Below, piece after piece: positions 9,035 through 17,570 of a stretch of 64,000 bases of DNA. Made by a program: the position numbers and the translations under genes. The notes under the pieces were generated by a model, which worked only from the letters and a program-made list of their open reading frames with translations, was not told where the DNA came from and ran no database searches. Within the stretch, counting starts at the first letter, position 1; each line of letters begins with the position of its first letter. Origin of the DNA: Vibrio brasiliensis LMG 20546 (lineage in GTDB: Bacteria > Pseudomonadota > Gammaproteobacteria > Enterobacterales > Vibrionaceae); NCBI RefSeq assembly GCF_000189255.1, contig NZ_AEVS01000018.1, positions 28,834-92,833 of the forward strand, written 5' to 3'.

Positions 9035-9874
9035 CTAGATTACACCTAGTTCTCTCAGACGCTCCATCAGGTAGCTGTCTGCAGTATGACGCTCAGACAG
9101 AACCACTTCTGGCTTAGGGTGCAAGAACAGTGGTAGCGAAATGCGAGACTGTTCCTGACGAGAACCATCCGGATTAATTACGCGGTGGGTCGTTGATGGG
9201 AAGTAACCACCCGATGCTTCTTGTAGCATGTCACCGATGTTGATGATCAGGTTACCGAAGTCACAAGGAACATCAATCCATGAACCATCTTTCGCTTTTA
9301 CCTGAAGGCCTGGCTCGTTCGCAGCTGGAAGTACTGTCAGTAAGTTGATGTCTTCGTGAGCGGCAGCGCGAATCGCACCTGGTTCTTCATCGCCCGTCAT
9401 TGGTGGGTAATGAAGTACACGTAGCAACGTCTTGTCACTACCGTTGATCATCTCTGATAGAGCGACTGAAAACTTTTCTTGGACTTCTTTAGGAGCGTGA
9501 GCTTCAACCCAGCTCAGAAGTTCTGCAGCAAACGCGTTTGCTCGCTGGTAGTAGTCCATGATCTGCTCTTTAAGCTCTTCTGGCATCTGACCCCATGGAT
9601 AGACGTGGAAGTACTCTTTAATGTCTTTAACAGTGTGGCCTTTTGCTACTTCTGACACTGATGGCGGGAAGTAACCATCTTGAGTTTCTACATTGTAGGT
9701 AAACTCATTTTTGCGCTCAGACATAAAGAACTTGTACCAGTTCTCGTAAATTGACTCGACCAGCTCTTTTGGGATTGGGTGGTTTTTAAGTACACCAAAA
9801 CCTGTTTCACGCAGTGAGGTAACAAACTGCTCTGCAGCGTTGTCAGCAAGATAATCGACGGTTTCCAGTTTCAT
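9035..9874 (-). CDS. 2-oxoglutarate/Fe(II)-dependent oxygenase, isopenicillin-N-synthase-like family
   Basis: A 279-residue cytoplasmic oxygenase. The iron ligands of the 2-His-1-Asp triad are visible as HEDINLLTVL (His-x-Asp, near residues 173-175) and the later His in STTHRVINP (near 229). The 2-oxoglutarate-binding RxS is in SRISLPLFLHPKPE (near 243). The N-terminal DIOX_N part contains FGVLKNHPIPKELV. The family includes ethylene-forming and GA-oxidase-like enzymes; the substrate here is unknown. The 228 bases upstream, to the divergent DUF2238 gene, hold AT-rich promoter sequence and nothing else I can identify. Confidence 0.86.
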   Translation of the reverse strand: MKLETVDYLADNAAEQFVTSLRETGFGVLKNHPIPKELVESIYENWYKFFMSERKNEFTYNVETQDGYFPPSVSEVAKGHTVKDIKEYFHVYPWGQMPEELKEQIMDYYQRANAFAAELLSWVEAHAPKEVQEKFSVALSEMINGSDKTLLRVLHYPPMTGDEEPGAIRAAAHEDINLLTVLPAANEPGLQVKAKDGSWIDVPCDFGNLIINIGDMLQEASGGYFPSTTHRVINPDGSRQEQSRISLPLFLHPKPEVVLSERHTADSYLMERLRELGVI

Positions 9875-10102
9875 GACTTTTACTTCTAATCGTTATTTTT
9901 TGGAGCAGAGATTCTAAGTGTGACATTTAGGTAAATCAAACTTTGATGAAATGAAAAAGAGAGTTTGACGATTAAATGTGCTGTTCAATGGGCTTTCAAC
10001 ATATTCCGTTATTTCAGAAACTATTCTATCGATAAAAATTCAATTGAACACTGTTTTATTGTGTGGCACTATTTTTAAAAAATTGCTCTCAAGGACGCTA
10101 GT

Positions 10103-10714
10103 ATGCAACCTCCAATCGCGCCAATTCTCAAGTGGCTTAGTGCCGCCTATCTGATACTGCTTGTTTTCTCTGCTATTGCGCCTTCTTCCCGCGCGGTATG
10201 GATTGCAGAGATAATTCCCGTAGTGATGATCTTTATCGGCATTTGGGCGATCTCACTTCAATACCGTTTTTCTAACACCGCCTACCTGCTGATGTTTGTC
10301 TGGCTATCCCTGCACACCATTGGCGCAAAGTACACGTTCGCTGAAGTGCCATTCGATTGGTTTAATCAGTTGATCGATTCTTCTAGAAACAACTTTGATC
10401 GTGTCGCCCATTACTCCATCGGCTTGTATGCATACCCGATTGCCGAGTACTTAATAGCTAAAAAGAAAATGGCATTTGGTTACGCACTGGCATTTGCACT
10501 GTTTGCGATTATGGCACTGGCGGCGGGATACGAAATTATTGAATGGTGGTATGCAGCCCTCGCCGGTGGTGACGAAGGCATCGCATTTTTAGGATCACAA
10601 GGTGATATATGGGATGCGCAGAAAGATATGCTTATGGATACCCTTGGCGCTATGACCGCTTTAGGTTTATTGGTTTTTCAGCAACGGGTATTTGCTTCGA
10701 TCCAAGCTAAATAA
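10103..10714 (+). CDS. DUF2238 inner-membrane protein (YjdF family)
   Basis: A 203-residue integral membrane protein with about six hydrophobic spans. Family features are the FDRVAHYSIGLYAYPIAEY segment (about 98-116), the AAGYEIIEWWYA segment (about 148-159) and the conserved GSQGDIWDAQKDMLMDTLGA (about 171-190), rich in acidic residues. An AAGGA site lies before the ATG. Function unknown. The last 37 bases overlap the end of cutA on the opposite strand, an unusually long tail-to-tail overlap. Confidence 0.87.
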   Translation: MQPPIAPILKWLSAAYLILLVFSAIAPSSRAVWIAEIIPVVMIFIGIWAISLQYRFSNTAYLLMFVWLSLHTIGAKYTFAEVPFDWFNQLIDSSRNNFDRVAHYSIGLYAYPIAEYLIAKKKMAFGYALAFALFAIMALAAGYEIIEWWYAALAGGDEGIAFLGSQGDIWDAQKDMLMDTLGAMTALGLLVFQQRVFASIQAK

Positions 10715-10998
10715 GGGTTGTACCCTTCAACAAATGGGATCTGGACGACCTGTGGAACCTCGTAACCGTGTTGTTCCACAATCGTCTGTTCTAATTCGGC
10801 GTAACACGCCTTTTTGGTCTTCATGATCAGCAATATTTCACTGTCTGAGCAGACTTCCCCTTTCCACACATAGTGACTATTTATCGGCATAGTCTGGATA
10901 CAAGCTGCTAATCCCTTGCTTAGCACTGTATTGATGATCGACTGCGCATTCTCTTCGCTGTCTGTGGTAGTTAAAGTAATGCAAAACTGGCCACTCAT
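10678..10998 (-). CDS. cutA: CutA divalent-cation tolerance protein
   Basis: A 106-residue CutA1 protein with the ferredoxin-like trimer fold. Recognisable pieces are ITLTTTDSEENAQSI, the GLAACIQTMPINSHYVWKGE core, the LLIMKTKK strand and the C-terminal HGYEVPQVVQIPFVEGY with LAWI. CutA was linked genetically to copper tolerance in E. coli; its biochemical role is still unclear. AAGGAAG precedes the ATG. Overlaps the DUF2238 gene by 37 bases at the 3' ends; helD starts upstream in the same direction after a short gap, so helD-cutA may be cotranscribed. Confidence 0.94.
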   Translation of the reverse strand: MSGQFCITLTTTDSEENAQSIINTVLSKGLAACIQTMPINSHYVWKGEVCSDSEILLIMKTKKACYAELEQTIVEQHGYEVPQVVQIPFVEGYNPYLAWIEANTRC

Positions 10999-11009
10999 GA
11001 CTGGCTTCC

Positions 11010-13076
11010 TTATTTTTGTACTATGACTGGATAATCTTGTTCAACGAGCTCTTTTACAAAGCAGGAGCCGGAGCCGCTATAGGTCACCCATACGCGCTTC
11101 TTCGCTCGGGTCAAAGCAACATAGAACAGACGTCGCTCTTCTGCATATGGGAAGGTATCGTTCGACTGAGTCAAAGCACCATTTATATGTAACGCTTTTA
11201 CTCGCGCAGGGAACTGTCCTTCATCAACACCGACGACAAACACAAAATCGGCTTCTTTACCTTTACTGGCATGACAGGTCATAAACTCTATCGACAATAA
11301 TCCAAAGTTCTTCTGCCAGTCATTGAGAAGTTCTGGCTTGTGATAATGGTTACGTCCCAGCAGCAATACTGTCTGTGTTGACTTCGCTTTTCGATTCAGC
11401 TGATCAAGTACCTTCTCAATGTTGTTTGAAGGCAACATAGTTACCGCTTTTGACTTTTGTTGCTTGTGACTATTAAGCGTCTTCGGTAACTGCATTGGGT
11501 TCTGTTGAACAAATCGGTTCGCCACTTGCCCCAATTTGTCGTTGAAACGATAGGTGGTATCTAAGTGATGAATTGTTGAGTGCGGGAATCGCTCAGCAAA
11601 TCCGGTAGTCAGGTCAACATCCGAGCCAGCAAACTGATAGATCGATTGCCAGTCGTCCCCTACTGCAAACAGTACACAGTTTGTTTGTGTCTCTTGTTGG
11701 CAGAGCGCTTCGATTAACGCCAAACGCTGCGGTGAAATATCCTGATACTCGTCAATCATGATAAAACGCCACGGTGATCGGAATTTACCCTTGGTGACAT
11801 ACTGAGTGGCACGAGAAATCATCAGATTGAAATCAATGTGTCCCTGCTCTTTCAATTGCTGGTTCCAGGCTTGCAAGCACGGCCATACAAGAGAAAGTTC
11901 GCTATTCAGACGCGTATACTCTGGATGCTCAACCAGTAATTGTTGGAGCTCTTTTTTGTTACACTCCATCGCAGCCAGTTGTGACAGCTGCTGCTCTAAC
12001 CAGGCAATCAGTTTCGGGTTTTCTACGTGGCTACCTAGCTCATCGTCACCCGCTAAATAAGCAATTGGCCATTTAGATAAGTGTTTCTGCCAGCGTTTGA
12101 AGTTGGTTGGTGTCATCCAGTGTTTCTTGAGCCAATCAATGCACCAACTCTTACGCTGATTATCATCGGTCGCCAGTGGCGAAATAGTCACTGGTTCACT
12201 TTCTACATGATTAAGAATCTGTAGGCCAAGCTGATGGAAAGTATTAACCTTCACGCTTTCAGCGCTTAAACCCACTTTATCATTAAGTCGTTGCTTCATT
12301 TCATCAGCAGCATCACGGCCGAAAGCAAGCATTAGAATCTCTTCTGGACGAGCGATATGACTTTGCAGTAAATAAGCGACCCTTGCCGTCAGCACACTTG
12401 TTTTTCCAGAACCAGCGCCGGCCAGTACCAGATTGTTATTGTCGTTAAGCAATACGGCGCGCTTCTGACTAAGGTTTAGTGGTGAAGATTCAATTTGAGA
12501 AAACAGTACCTGCCAGTTTTCCAGCTCGTTTTCCATCCATTGTTCATTACGCTCGGTTAGTTGTTGATCCGACTGGCTGATCCAAGGCTCAATTTGTGCC
12601 ATCCGCTTTGGCATCCTTAAGCGAGCATCTTCCAGCGTCATGTTCATCTGGCTGAAATCCTCAGCAACGGCCTGTTGCCACTGCTCCACGGAGGAGTGAG
12701 TAAGGAAAGATGGCTGACGATAGAATTGCTCAATTGTTTGCTCCCACTGAGGCAAGTGTTTGATTAACTGCTCGCACTGATTGTGGTGCCACTTTTGGTA
12801 ACGAGCCACAGCCAAGCGGGCAAATTCACGACATTTGCTAAGAGGCAGACCCTGAACAAGCCAGGCACGGCGCTGACCATCATGTGTATAAGCGAAGAAC
12901 AGTAGGCCACCCCATAACAAGCCGTTTTTAACTTGTACCTGGCCGCTCCAAACATTAAATGGAATATGCTCTTCACTCGTTTCAGAACTGAGAACCAACG
13001 CATCAGATGTGAGTTCTACCTGGTAGTATTCGCGTTGGATAAAAAACTTTGCAGTCTTGTTAGCGGTTAGCTGCAT
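11010..13076 (-). CDS. helD: DNA helicase IV (HelD-like, UvrD/Rep superfamily 1)
   Basis: A 688-residue superfamily 1A helicase. The N-terminal 190 residues are the HelD-specific region with tryptophan-rich segments. Motif I (Walker A) is AGAGSGKTSVLTAR near 219-232, motif II MIDEYQDISPQR near 439-450, motif III GDDWQSIYQFAGSD, motif V TCHASKGKEADFVFVVG near 603, and motif VI LFYVALTRAKKRVWV near 655. It unwinds DNA 3'-5' and is linked in E. coli to RecF-pathway recombination. AAGAA precedes the ATG. Only 11 bases separate its stop from the cutA start. Confidence 0.93.
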   Translation of the reverse strand: MQLTANKTAKFFIQREYYQVELTSDALVLSSETSEEHIPFNVWSGQVQVKNGLLWGGLLFFAYTHDGQRRAWLVQGLPLSKCREFARLAVARYQKWHHNQCEQLIKHLPQWEQTIEQFYRQPSFLTHSSVEQWQQAVAEDFSQMNMTLEDARLRMPKRMAQIEPWISQSDQQLTERNEQWMENELENWQVLFSQIESSPLNLSQKRAVLLNDNNNLVLAGAGSGKTSVLTARVAYLLQSHIARPEEILMLAFGRDAADEMKQRLNDKVGLSAESVKVNTFHQLGLQILNHVESEPVTISPLATDDNQRKSWCIDWLKKHWMTPTNFKRWQKHLSKWPIAYLAGDDELGSHVENPKLIAWLEQQLSQLAAMECNKKELQQLLVEHPEYTRLNSELSLVWPCLQAWNQQLKEQGHIDFNLMISRATQYVTKGKFRSPWRFIMIDEYQDISPQRLALIEALCQQETQTNCVLFAVGDDWQSIYQFAGSDVDLTTGFAERFPHSTIHHLDTTYRFNDKLGQVANRFVQQNPMQLPKTLNSHKQQKSKAVTMLPSNNIEKVLDQLNRKAKSTQTVLLLGRNHYHKPELLNDWQKNFGLLSIEFMTCHASKGKEADFVFVVGVDEGQFPARVKALHINGALTQSNDTFPYAEERRLFYVALTRAKKRVWVTYSGSGSCFVKELVEQDYPVIVQK

Positions 13077-13313
13077 TTCTTATTAAGCCTATAATTTCCC
13101 TTGCAAGCATCATAACTGAATTGATTTCTGTTTTGACAGATTTACGCTAAAAATAGTGAGTAAAGCCGCTGGTTTTGAACCCAAATAGTCGCTTTGGTTA
13201 GATTAGTTACATTAGTCAAGGTCAATAATGGGCAAAAGATAGTCAAAGTAACTAGTATCTTTATTTGGATCAGCTCGTTACCATATAAATCTTGTTAACG
13301 TGAAACCACTTTT

Positions 13314-15506
13314 TTGACCAACAGACATCCGCTAGTGAATTTATTTAGTCAGCTACGCCATTATTGGGCAAATAAAACTATTAACTACAGCCTACTCATT
13401 CTTGTCACTCTTCTTGGGGTGGTGGTTCCCGCTTGGTATTTTCAGCTCAATGCTTACATTATTCCGTTGATACTTGGTGTGATTGCCGCCGCGTTGGCTG
13501 AAAGCGACGATAGCTTCACTGGTCGCCTTAAGTCTCAGTTTCTGACCCTGATCTGTTTTGCCATCGCGGCATTTTCAATTGAGTTGCTGTTTAACACTCC
13601 CTGGTTATTTGCCATTGGTCTGTTTAGCTCAACCTTCGGCTTTATTATGCTCGGGGCGATTGGCCCGCGCTACGCAAGCATTGCCTTCGGTTCGCTACTT
13701 ATTGCGATCTATGCCATGCTTGGCGCTCATCAAAGTCCCAACATTTGGTTCCAGCCATTAATGTTGCTCTCTGGTGCCGCATGGTACTACCTAATGTCGA
13801 TGATTTGGCATGCACTGTGGCCAATGCAGCCTGTTCAGCAGAGTCTGGCTCATGTATTTCTTCAACTGGCTAACTATCTCGATTCAAAGAGTCAGTTGTT
13901 CCATCCGGTTTCCAACCTCACTCCACAGCCTTATCGATTAGAAGAGGCGCGACTTAACGCGGCAACCGTTAGTGCGCTTAACTCCTGCAAAGCAACGTTT
14001 TTGAGCCGCTCTAAGCGCGGACATGTTGACGGGGCCAGTGACCGCTTCCTCAATATCTACTTTCTCGCTCAGGACATCCATGAGCGAATCAGTTCGACTC
14101 ACTATCGATATCAGGAGCTTGCTGAGCATTTTGAACGTTCAGATGTTCTATTTCGCTTCAAACATTTAATGGAGAGTCAGGCACACTCTTGTCGTGAAAT
14201 TGCCAATGCGATTCGTCTGGGCAAAGAGTATCAGCATGACAATCAGTCGGTCGTAGCGCTTGATGAACTGCAAAATTCCCTCAGCTATTTGCAGTCACAT
14301 CAAAACCCTCAGTGGCGCTCTTTACTTTCGCAACTCGGGTACTTGTTCAATAACCTCGCTACGGTCGAAAAGCAGCTTAGTAATGTCAATAATCCAGATG
14401 CCAACAAGCTAGAAGAAGATGTGCTCGATGATACAGAAGCTCACACCCTCACAGCGATGTGGCAACGAATCAGAGCCAATTTTAGTAAGGACTCAATGCT
14501 ATTCCGCCACGCGGTAAGAATGTCGATTTCATTGACGATTGGCTATGGCATCATTCAACTTTTCGATATCGAACGTGGTTACTGGATCCTGCTAACTACG
14601 CTATTTGTTTGCCAGCCAAACTATAGTGCAACACGTCAGAAGCTGGTTGCTCGTGTATTGGGTACTTTCGCCGGTCTGTTGATTGGTGTGCCACTACTGA
14701 CGTTTTTCCCTTCTCAAGAGAGTCAGTTAGTATTTGTGGTTATTTCCGGCGTCGCGTTTTTTGCTTTCCGTCTCGCCAACTACGGCTACGCTACAGGCTT
14801 TATCACCGTACTTGTATTGTTCTGTTTTAACCAGTTAGGTGAAGGCTATGCAGTTGTGCTGCCACGTCTTGCCGATACTTTAGTTGGCTGTGCGCTAGCC
14901 GTTGCTGCAGTCGCGTTAATTCTTCCTGACTGGCAATCGAAGCGTTTACACAAGGTGATGGCGGATGCTATCAACGCCAACAAAACCTATCTGGCACAGA
15001 TTATCGGCCAGTACCGTATCGGTAAGAAAGACAGCTTAAGCTATCGAATTTCTCGTCGTGACGCTCACAACCAAGACGCAACTCTGACGACTGCGATCAG
15101 CTCTATGCTTGCTGAGCCGGGACGCTACCTGTCAGCGGTTGACGAGAGTTATCGTTTCTTAACCCTTAACCATGCCCTGCTGAGTTATATTTCAGCTCTG
15201 GGCGCTCACCGTACTCAGATTGCTGACGACGCGACGCACAAGCTAATCCTTGACGCACACAGGGTGATTCATCAGCATCTGGAAGTGTTGTTTACTCAGC
15301 TTAATCAGCACTGTGATAACTGTGATACCAGCGAAATTGATGATCCAGCGCTGGAACAAAGGCTGTCTGAATGGCGTGAAGAGGACGACAGCTCAGTAAG
15401 AATGGTTCTACAGCAACTGCACTTGATCTATCGCATGCTACCAGAGCTACATTCGCTTGCCAGTAAGTTTGCCGTTCGCGTCGCCCACCCTTCTCAGGAC
15501 GCGTAA
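13314..15506 (+). CDS. yccS: YccS/YhfK-family inner-membrane protein (FUSC-like)
   Basis: A 730-residue membrane protein with the duplicated layout of the FUSC/YccS family: an N-terminal hydrophobic bundle (about 20-165), a soluble helical part (about 170-390), a second hydrophobic bundle (about 395-545, with GYWILLTTLFVCQPNYSATRQK, the family signature) and a long C-terminal soluble helical region. The family includes aromatic-acid exporters (AaeB) and is of uncertain substrate. The start is uncertain: 13314 is TTG without a clear ribosome-binding site; an in-frame GTG at 13335 (VNLFSQLRHYW) is an alternative. The 237 bases upstream to helD contain only divergent promoter sequence as far as I can see. 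Confidence 0.85.
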   Translation: MTNRHPLVNLFSQLRHYWANKTINYSLLILVTLLGVVVPAWYFQLNAYIIPLILGVIAAALAESDDSFTGRLKSQFLTLICFAIAAFSIELLFNTPWLFAIGLFSSTFGFIMLGAIGPRYASIAFGSLLIAIYAMLGAHQSPNIWFQPLMLLSGAAWYYLMSMIWHALWPMQPVQQSLAHVFLQLANYLDSKSQLFHPVSNLTPQPYRLEEARLNAATVSALNSCKATFLSRSKRGHVDGASDRFLNIYFLAQDIHERISSTHYRYQELAEHFERSDVLFRFKHLMESQAHSCREIANAIRLGKEYQHDNQSVVALDELQNSLSYLQSHQNPQWRSLLSQLGYLFNNLATVEKQLSNVNNPDANKLEEDVLDDTEAHTLTAMWQRIRANFSKDSMLFRHAVRMSISLTIGYGIIQLFDIERGYWILLTTLFVCQPNYSATRQKLVARVLGTFAGLLIGVPLLTFFPSQESQLVFVVISGVAFFAFRLANYGYATGFITVLVLFCFNQLGEGYAVVLPRLADTLVGCALAVAAVALILPDWQSKRLHKVMADAINANKTYLAQIIGQYRIGKKDSLSYRISRRDAHNQDATLTTAISSMLAEPGRYLSAVDESYRFLTLNHALLSYISALGAHRTQIADDATHKLILDAHRVIHQHLEVLFTQLNQHCDNCDTSEIDDPALEQRLSEWREEDDSSVRMVLQQLHLIYRMLPELHSLASKFAVRVAHPSQDA

Positions 15507-15513
15507 CTTTTCC

Positions 15514-15546
15514 ATAGTGGAGAGCGCCTGCTCTTCACTATTTATT
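15514..15546 (+). terminator. Terminator after the yccS-like gene
   Basis: A 12-base stem (15514-15525 with 15530-15541, one G-T pair) and a GCCT loop, followed by a TTATT tail. It starts eight bases after the stop codon. Confidence 0.8.
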
Positions 15547-15627
15547 AACACTGCCTGACATTACTCGGACAAAATTCCGTCACCGTCAAATAAAATGACA
15601 TACAGTTCCTTTTTGAAGGAGTGAAAG

Positions 15628-15852
15628 ATGAAAGGAGACATCTCTTACCAGTACGGATTAGAGCCATATTTGATTGTCAGGTACAACTATATGACCCCAC
15701 AACAATTTGAGATTATGAAAGCCCAGTTAAAGTCGTTGACTCCACAACAACTGCGCACGCTACGTGGTGAAATCAACAGCGAACTGGATTCAAATGATGA
15801 AACTGTAGTCACTGATGAAGAGTTATCTCTGATTTCGAGTCTATTTTCATAG
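15628..15852 (+). CDS. Small conserved-looking protein of unknown function (74 aa)
   Basis: A 74-residue acidic protein beginning MKGDISYQYG, with an AAGGAG ribosome-binding site nine bases before the ATG. It has a helical part with a repeated TPQQ step (MTPQQFEIMKAQ, LTPQQLRTLRGE, about 22-54) and an acidic C-terminus ending SLISSLFS. No signal peptide or membrane span. I do not recognise a family. It is followed 55 bases later by another small gene, and both lie between yccS and the HMG-CoA reductase gene. Confidence 0.65.
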   Translation: MKGDISYQYGLEPYLIVRYNYMTPQQFEIMKAQLKSLTPQQLRTLRGEINSELDSNDETVVTDEELSLISSLFS

Positions 15853-15907
15853 CACAACTTGCCGATATTTCAATCACCACTTAAGCTTTAATTAAGCGGA
15901 GGTGTTT

Positions 15908-16186
15908 ATGCCAGTATCTTCTGTACAGTCAGGTTATCAAATCATTGATATGTCATCGAAGATGGCCGAAGACGCTGCGCTTGAAATCCAACAGAACCAA
16001 CAGTTGCAATCCATTTCTAAAGACGACAGCTACGAGTTCAATAAAGTTGAGTTCAAAGCACCCGCCCCATCAGATATTGAACCCTTGACTCGTTTGACCA
16101 GCGCTGAACAATATAGTCGTATTGGCACTAATGTGTTGCAGCGAGATCAGGAAATGATTGGAACCTTACTTGATATTCACGTCTGA
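15908..16186 (+). CDS. Small protein of unknown function (92 aa)
   Basis: I start at the ATG at 15908 (MPVSSVQSGYQIIDMSS), with a GGAGG site at about 15898-15902; a GTG two codons earlier would overlap that site. The 92-residue protein is soluble and helical, with a glutamine-rich segment (IQQNQQLQ) and a C-terminal SAEQYSRIGTNVLQRDQEM. No signal peptide, Cys or known motif. I do not recognise the family. The strong ribosome-binding site and normal codon use support a real gene. Confidence 0.6.
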   Translation: MPVSSVQSGYQIIDMSSKMAEDAALEIQQNQQLQSISKDDSYEFNKVEFKAPAPSDIEPLTRLTSAEQYSRIGTNVLQRDQEMIGTLLDIHV

Positions 16187-16224
16187 CTTTGTGCGGCAAA
16201 TTGTAGCAATACATTAAGCAAACA

Positions 16225-16252
16225 TTGAGTTCCCGAGGCTATCGGGTAGAAT
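16225..16252 (+). promoter_or_regulatory. Possible promoter with embedded hairpin before the HMG-CoA reductase gene
   Basis: TTGAGT (16225-16230), a 16-base spacer and TAGAAT (16247-16252) resemble a sigma-70 promoter. The spacer contains a perfect hairpin CCCGA/TCGGG (16232-16246). If used, transcription would begin near 16259, after the upstream ATG at 16251. That favours the ATG at 16281 as the true start. Confidence 0.35.
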
Positions 16253-16280
16253 GCAGGCAAATTTATCGTTTTATTTTGTA

Positions 16281-17540
16281 ATGCCCAAACTGAATCTTTC
16301 TCGACTTAATCAACACCACTTTCTCCAACCAGATCAACACAGCCATACATTAGAACAAAAACTCAGTCCCCGTTTTGAGCGTCCACAGGTTAGATTGACG
16401 CCAAGCCCTTATATCACTGAAAAAACTCTGGCAAAACGTTGGAACAAACTCGATAGCCTAACGGATAAAACTGTACTGCTCGACGAACAGACCCAAGCTC
16501 ATGCCGAGCTATATAACAAAAACATCGAACACTTCATTGGTACCGTGAAAGTGCCTGTCGGAGTCGCAGGGCCTCTGAGAGTTAACGGCTTATATGCCAA
16601 TGATGACTTTCTGATCCCTCTTGCGACAACAGAGGCAGCTCTTGTTGCTTCGTATAACAGAGGAGCACAGTTAATTACTGCGGCTGGTGGCGCTAGTGCC
16701 ATGCTGATCAACGAAGGCGTAACCCGTACACCCGTTTTCAGCTTCGATTCTCTTGCCAACGCAGGTCAGTTTGTCGCTTGGGTTGTCACTCAATATGATC
16801 ACTTTAAGCGTATTGCCGAGTCGACGACATCTCACGGAAAGCTGCATGACATCAATGTAAATATTGAAGCTAGTCAGGTTTACTTGGTGTTCGAGTACCA
16901 TACTGGCGACGCGTCGGGTCAGAATATGGTTACCATCGCGACCAATGAGGTCTATCACTATATTCTTGAGCACTCTCCTATCACACCGACAGAAGCCTTT
17001 CTCGACGGCAATCTATCTGGAGACAAGAAACCAAACGCCAATACGCTACGTCATGTGCGTGGTAAGAAAGTCACCGCGGAAGTCCATCTGAGTAAAGAGC
17101 TGGTTGAGAAGTACCTCCATACCTCCCCAGAGAAAATGGTTCGCTTTGGTCAAGTGACCACAACTGGCGCAGCACTTAGCGGCGGAATAGGCGTCAATGC
17201 TCATTACGCCAATGCACTCGCTGCGCTTTATATCGCTTGTGGTCAGGATGCAGCCTGTGTTGCCGAGTCAGCGGTGGGGATAACTCGAATGGTGCTCAAC
17301 GAGCAAGGTGGTCTACACGCAAGTGTGACGCTACCAAACTTAATGGTTGGAACTGTCGGTGGCGGTACTGGTCTGCCGACCCAGAAGGCTTGCTTAGATA
17401 TTATGGGACTCCACGGCAGTGGTAATGCCAAATCTCTTGCTGAAGTGGCTGCCTGCCTGTGTCTGGCGGGAGAGCTCTCTATCGTTGGGGCCTTCTGCGC
17501 AGATCACTTCTCCCGAGCTCATCAAAAACTTGCACGCTAA
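16281..17540 (+). CDS. mvaA: Class I-type 3-hydroxy-3-methylglutaryl-CoA reductase
   Basis: Reduces HMG-CoA to mevalonate with NADPH. From the ATG at 16281 (MPKLNLSRLN) it has 419 residues; an ATG at 16251 would add ten. The catalytic residues are in place: Glu in NIEHFIGTVKVPVG (about 83), Lys in SGDKKPNA (about 249), Asp in GQDAAC (about 323) and His in SRAHQK (about 414), which places it in the class I (eukaryote/archaea-like) group. The dinucleotide site GDASGQNM departs from the usual GDAMGMNM. The LMVGTVGGGTGLPTQ segment is typical. No other mevalonate-pathway gene is in the window. Vibrio HMG-CoA reductase has been discussed as laterally acquired. Confidence 0.92.
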   Translation: MPKLNLSRLNQHHFLQPDQHSHTLEQKLSPRFERPQVRLTPSPYITEKTLAKRWNKLDSLTDKTVLLDEQTQAHAELYNKNIEHFIGTVKVPVGVAGPLRVNGLYANDDFLIPLATTEAALVASYNRGAQLITAAGGASAMLINEGVTRTPVFSFDSLANAGQFVAWVVTQYDHFKRIAESTTSHGKLHDINVNIEASQVYLVFEYHTGDASGQNMVTIATNEVYHYILEHSPITPTEAFLDGNLSGDKKPNANTLRHVRGKKVTAEVHLSKELVEKYLHTSPEKMVRFGQVTTTGAALSGGIGVNAHYANALAALYIACGQDAACVAESAVGITRMVLNEQGGLHASVTLPNLMVGTVGGGTGLPTQKACLDIMGLHGSGNAKSLAEVAACLCLAGELSIVGAFCADHFSRAHQKLAR

Positions 17541-17544
17541 CAAT

Positions 17545-17568
17545 AAGGGCAGCCATTAGGCTGCCCTT
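17545..17568. terminator. Bidirectional terminator hairpin between mvaA and luxQ
   Basis: A perfect ten-base stem AAGGGCAGCC (17545-17554) / GGCTGCCCTT (17559-17568) with an ATTA loop sits between the two convergent stops. The flanking T runs are short, so termination efficiency is uncertain. Confidence 0.75.
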
Positions 17569-17570
17569 GC

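Noticed and set aside
13128-13139. CTGT-TTTG-ACAG near helD as a LexA box
   Set aside because: The spacing is four bases, whereas a LexA site needs CTGT-N8-ACAG. There is no reason to assign SOS control to helD here.
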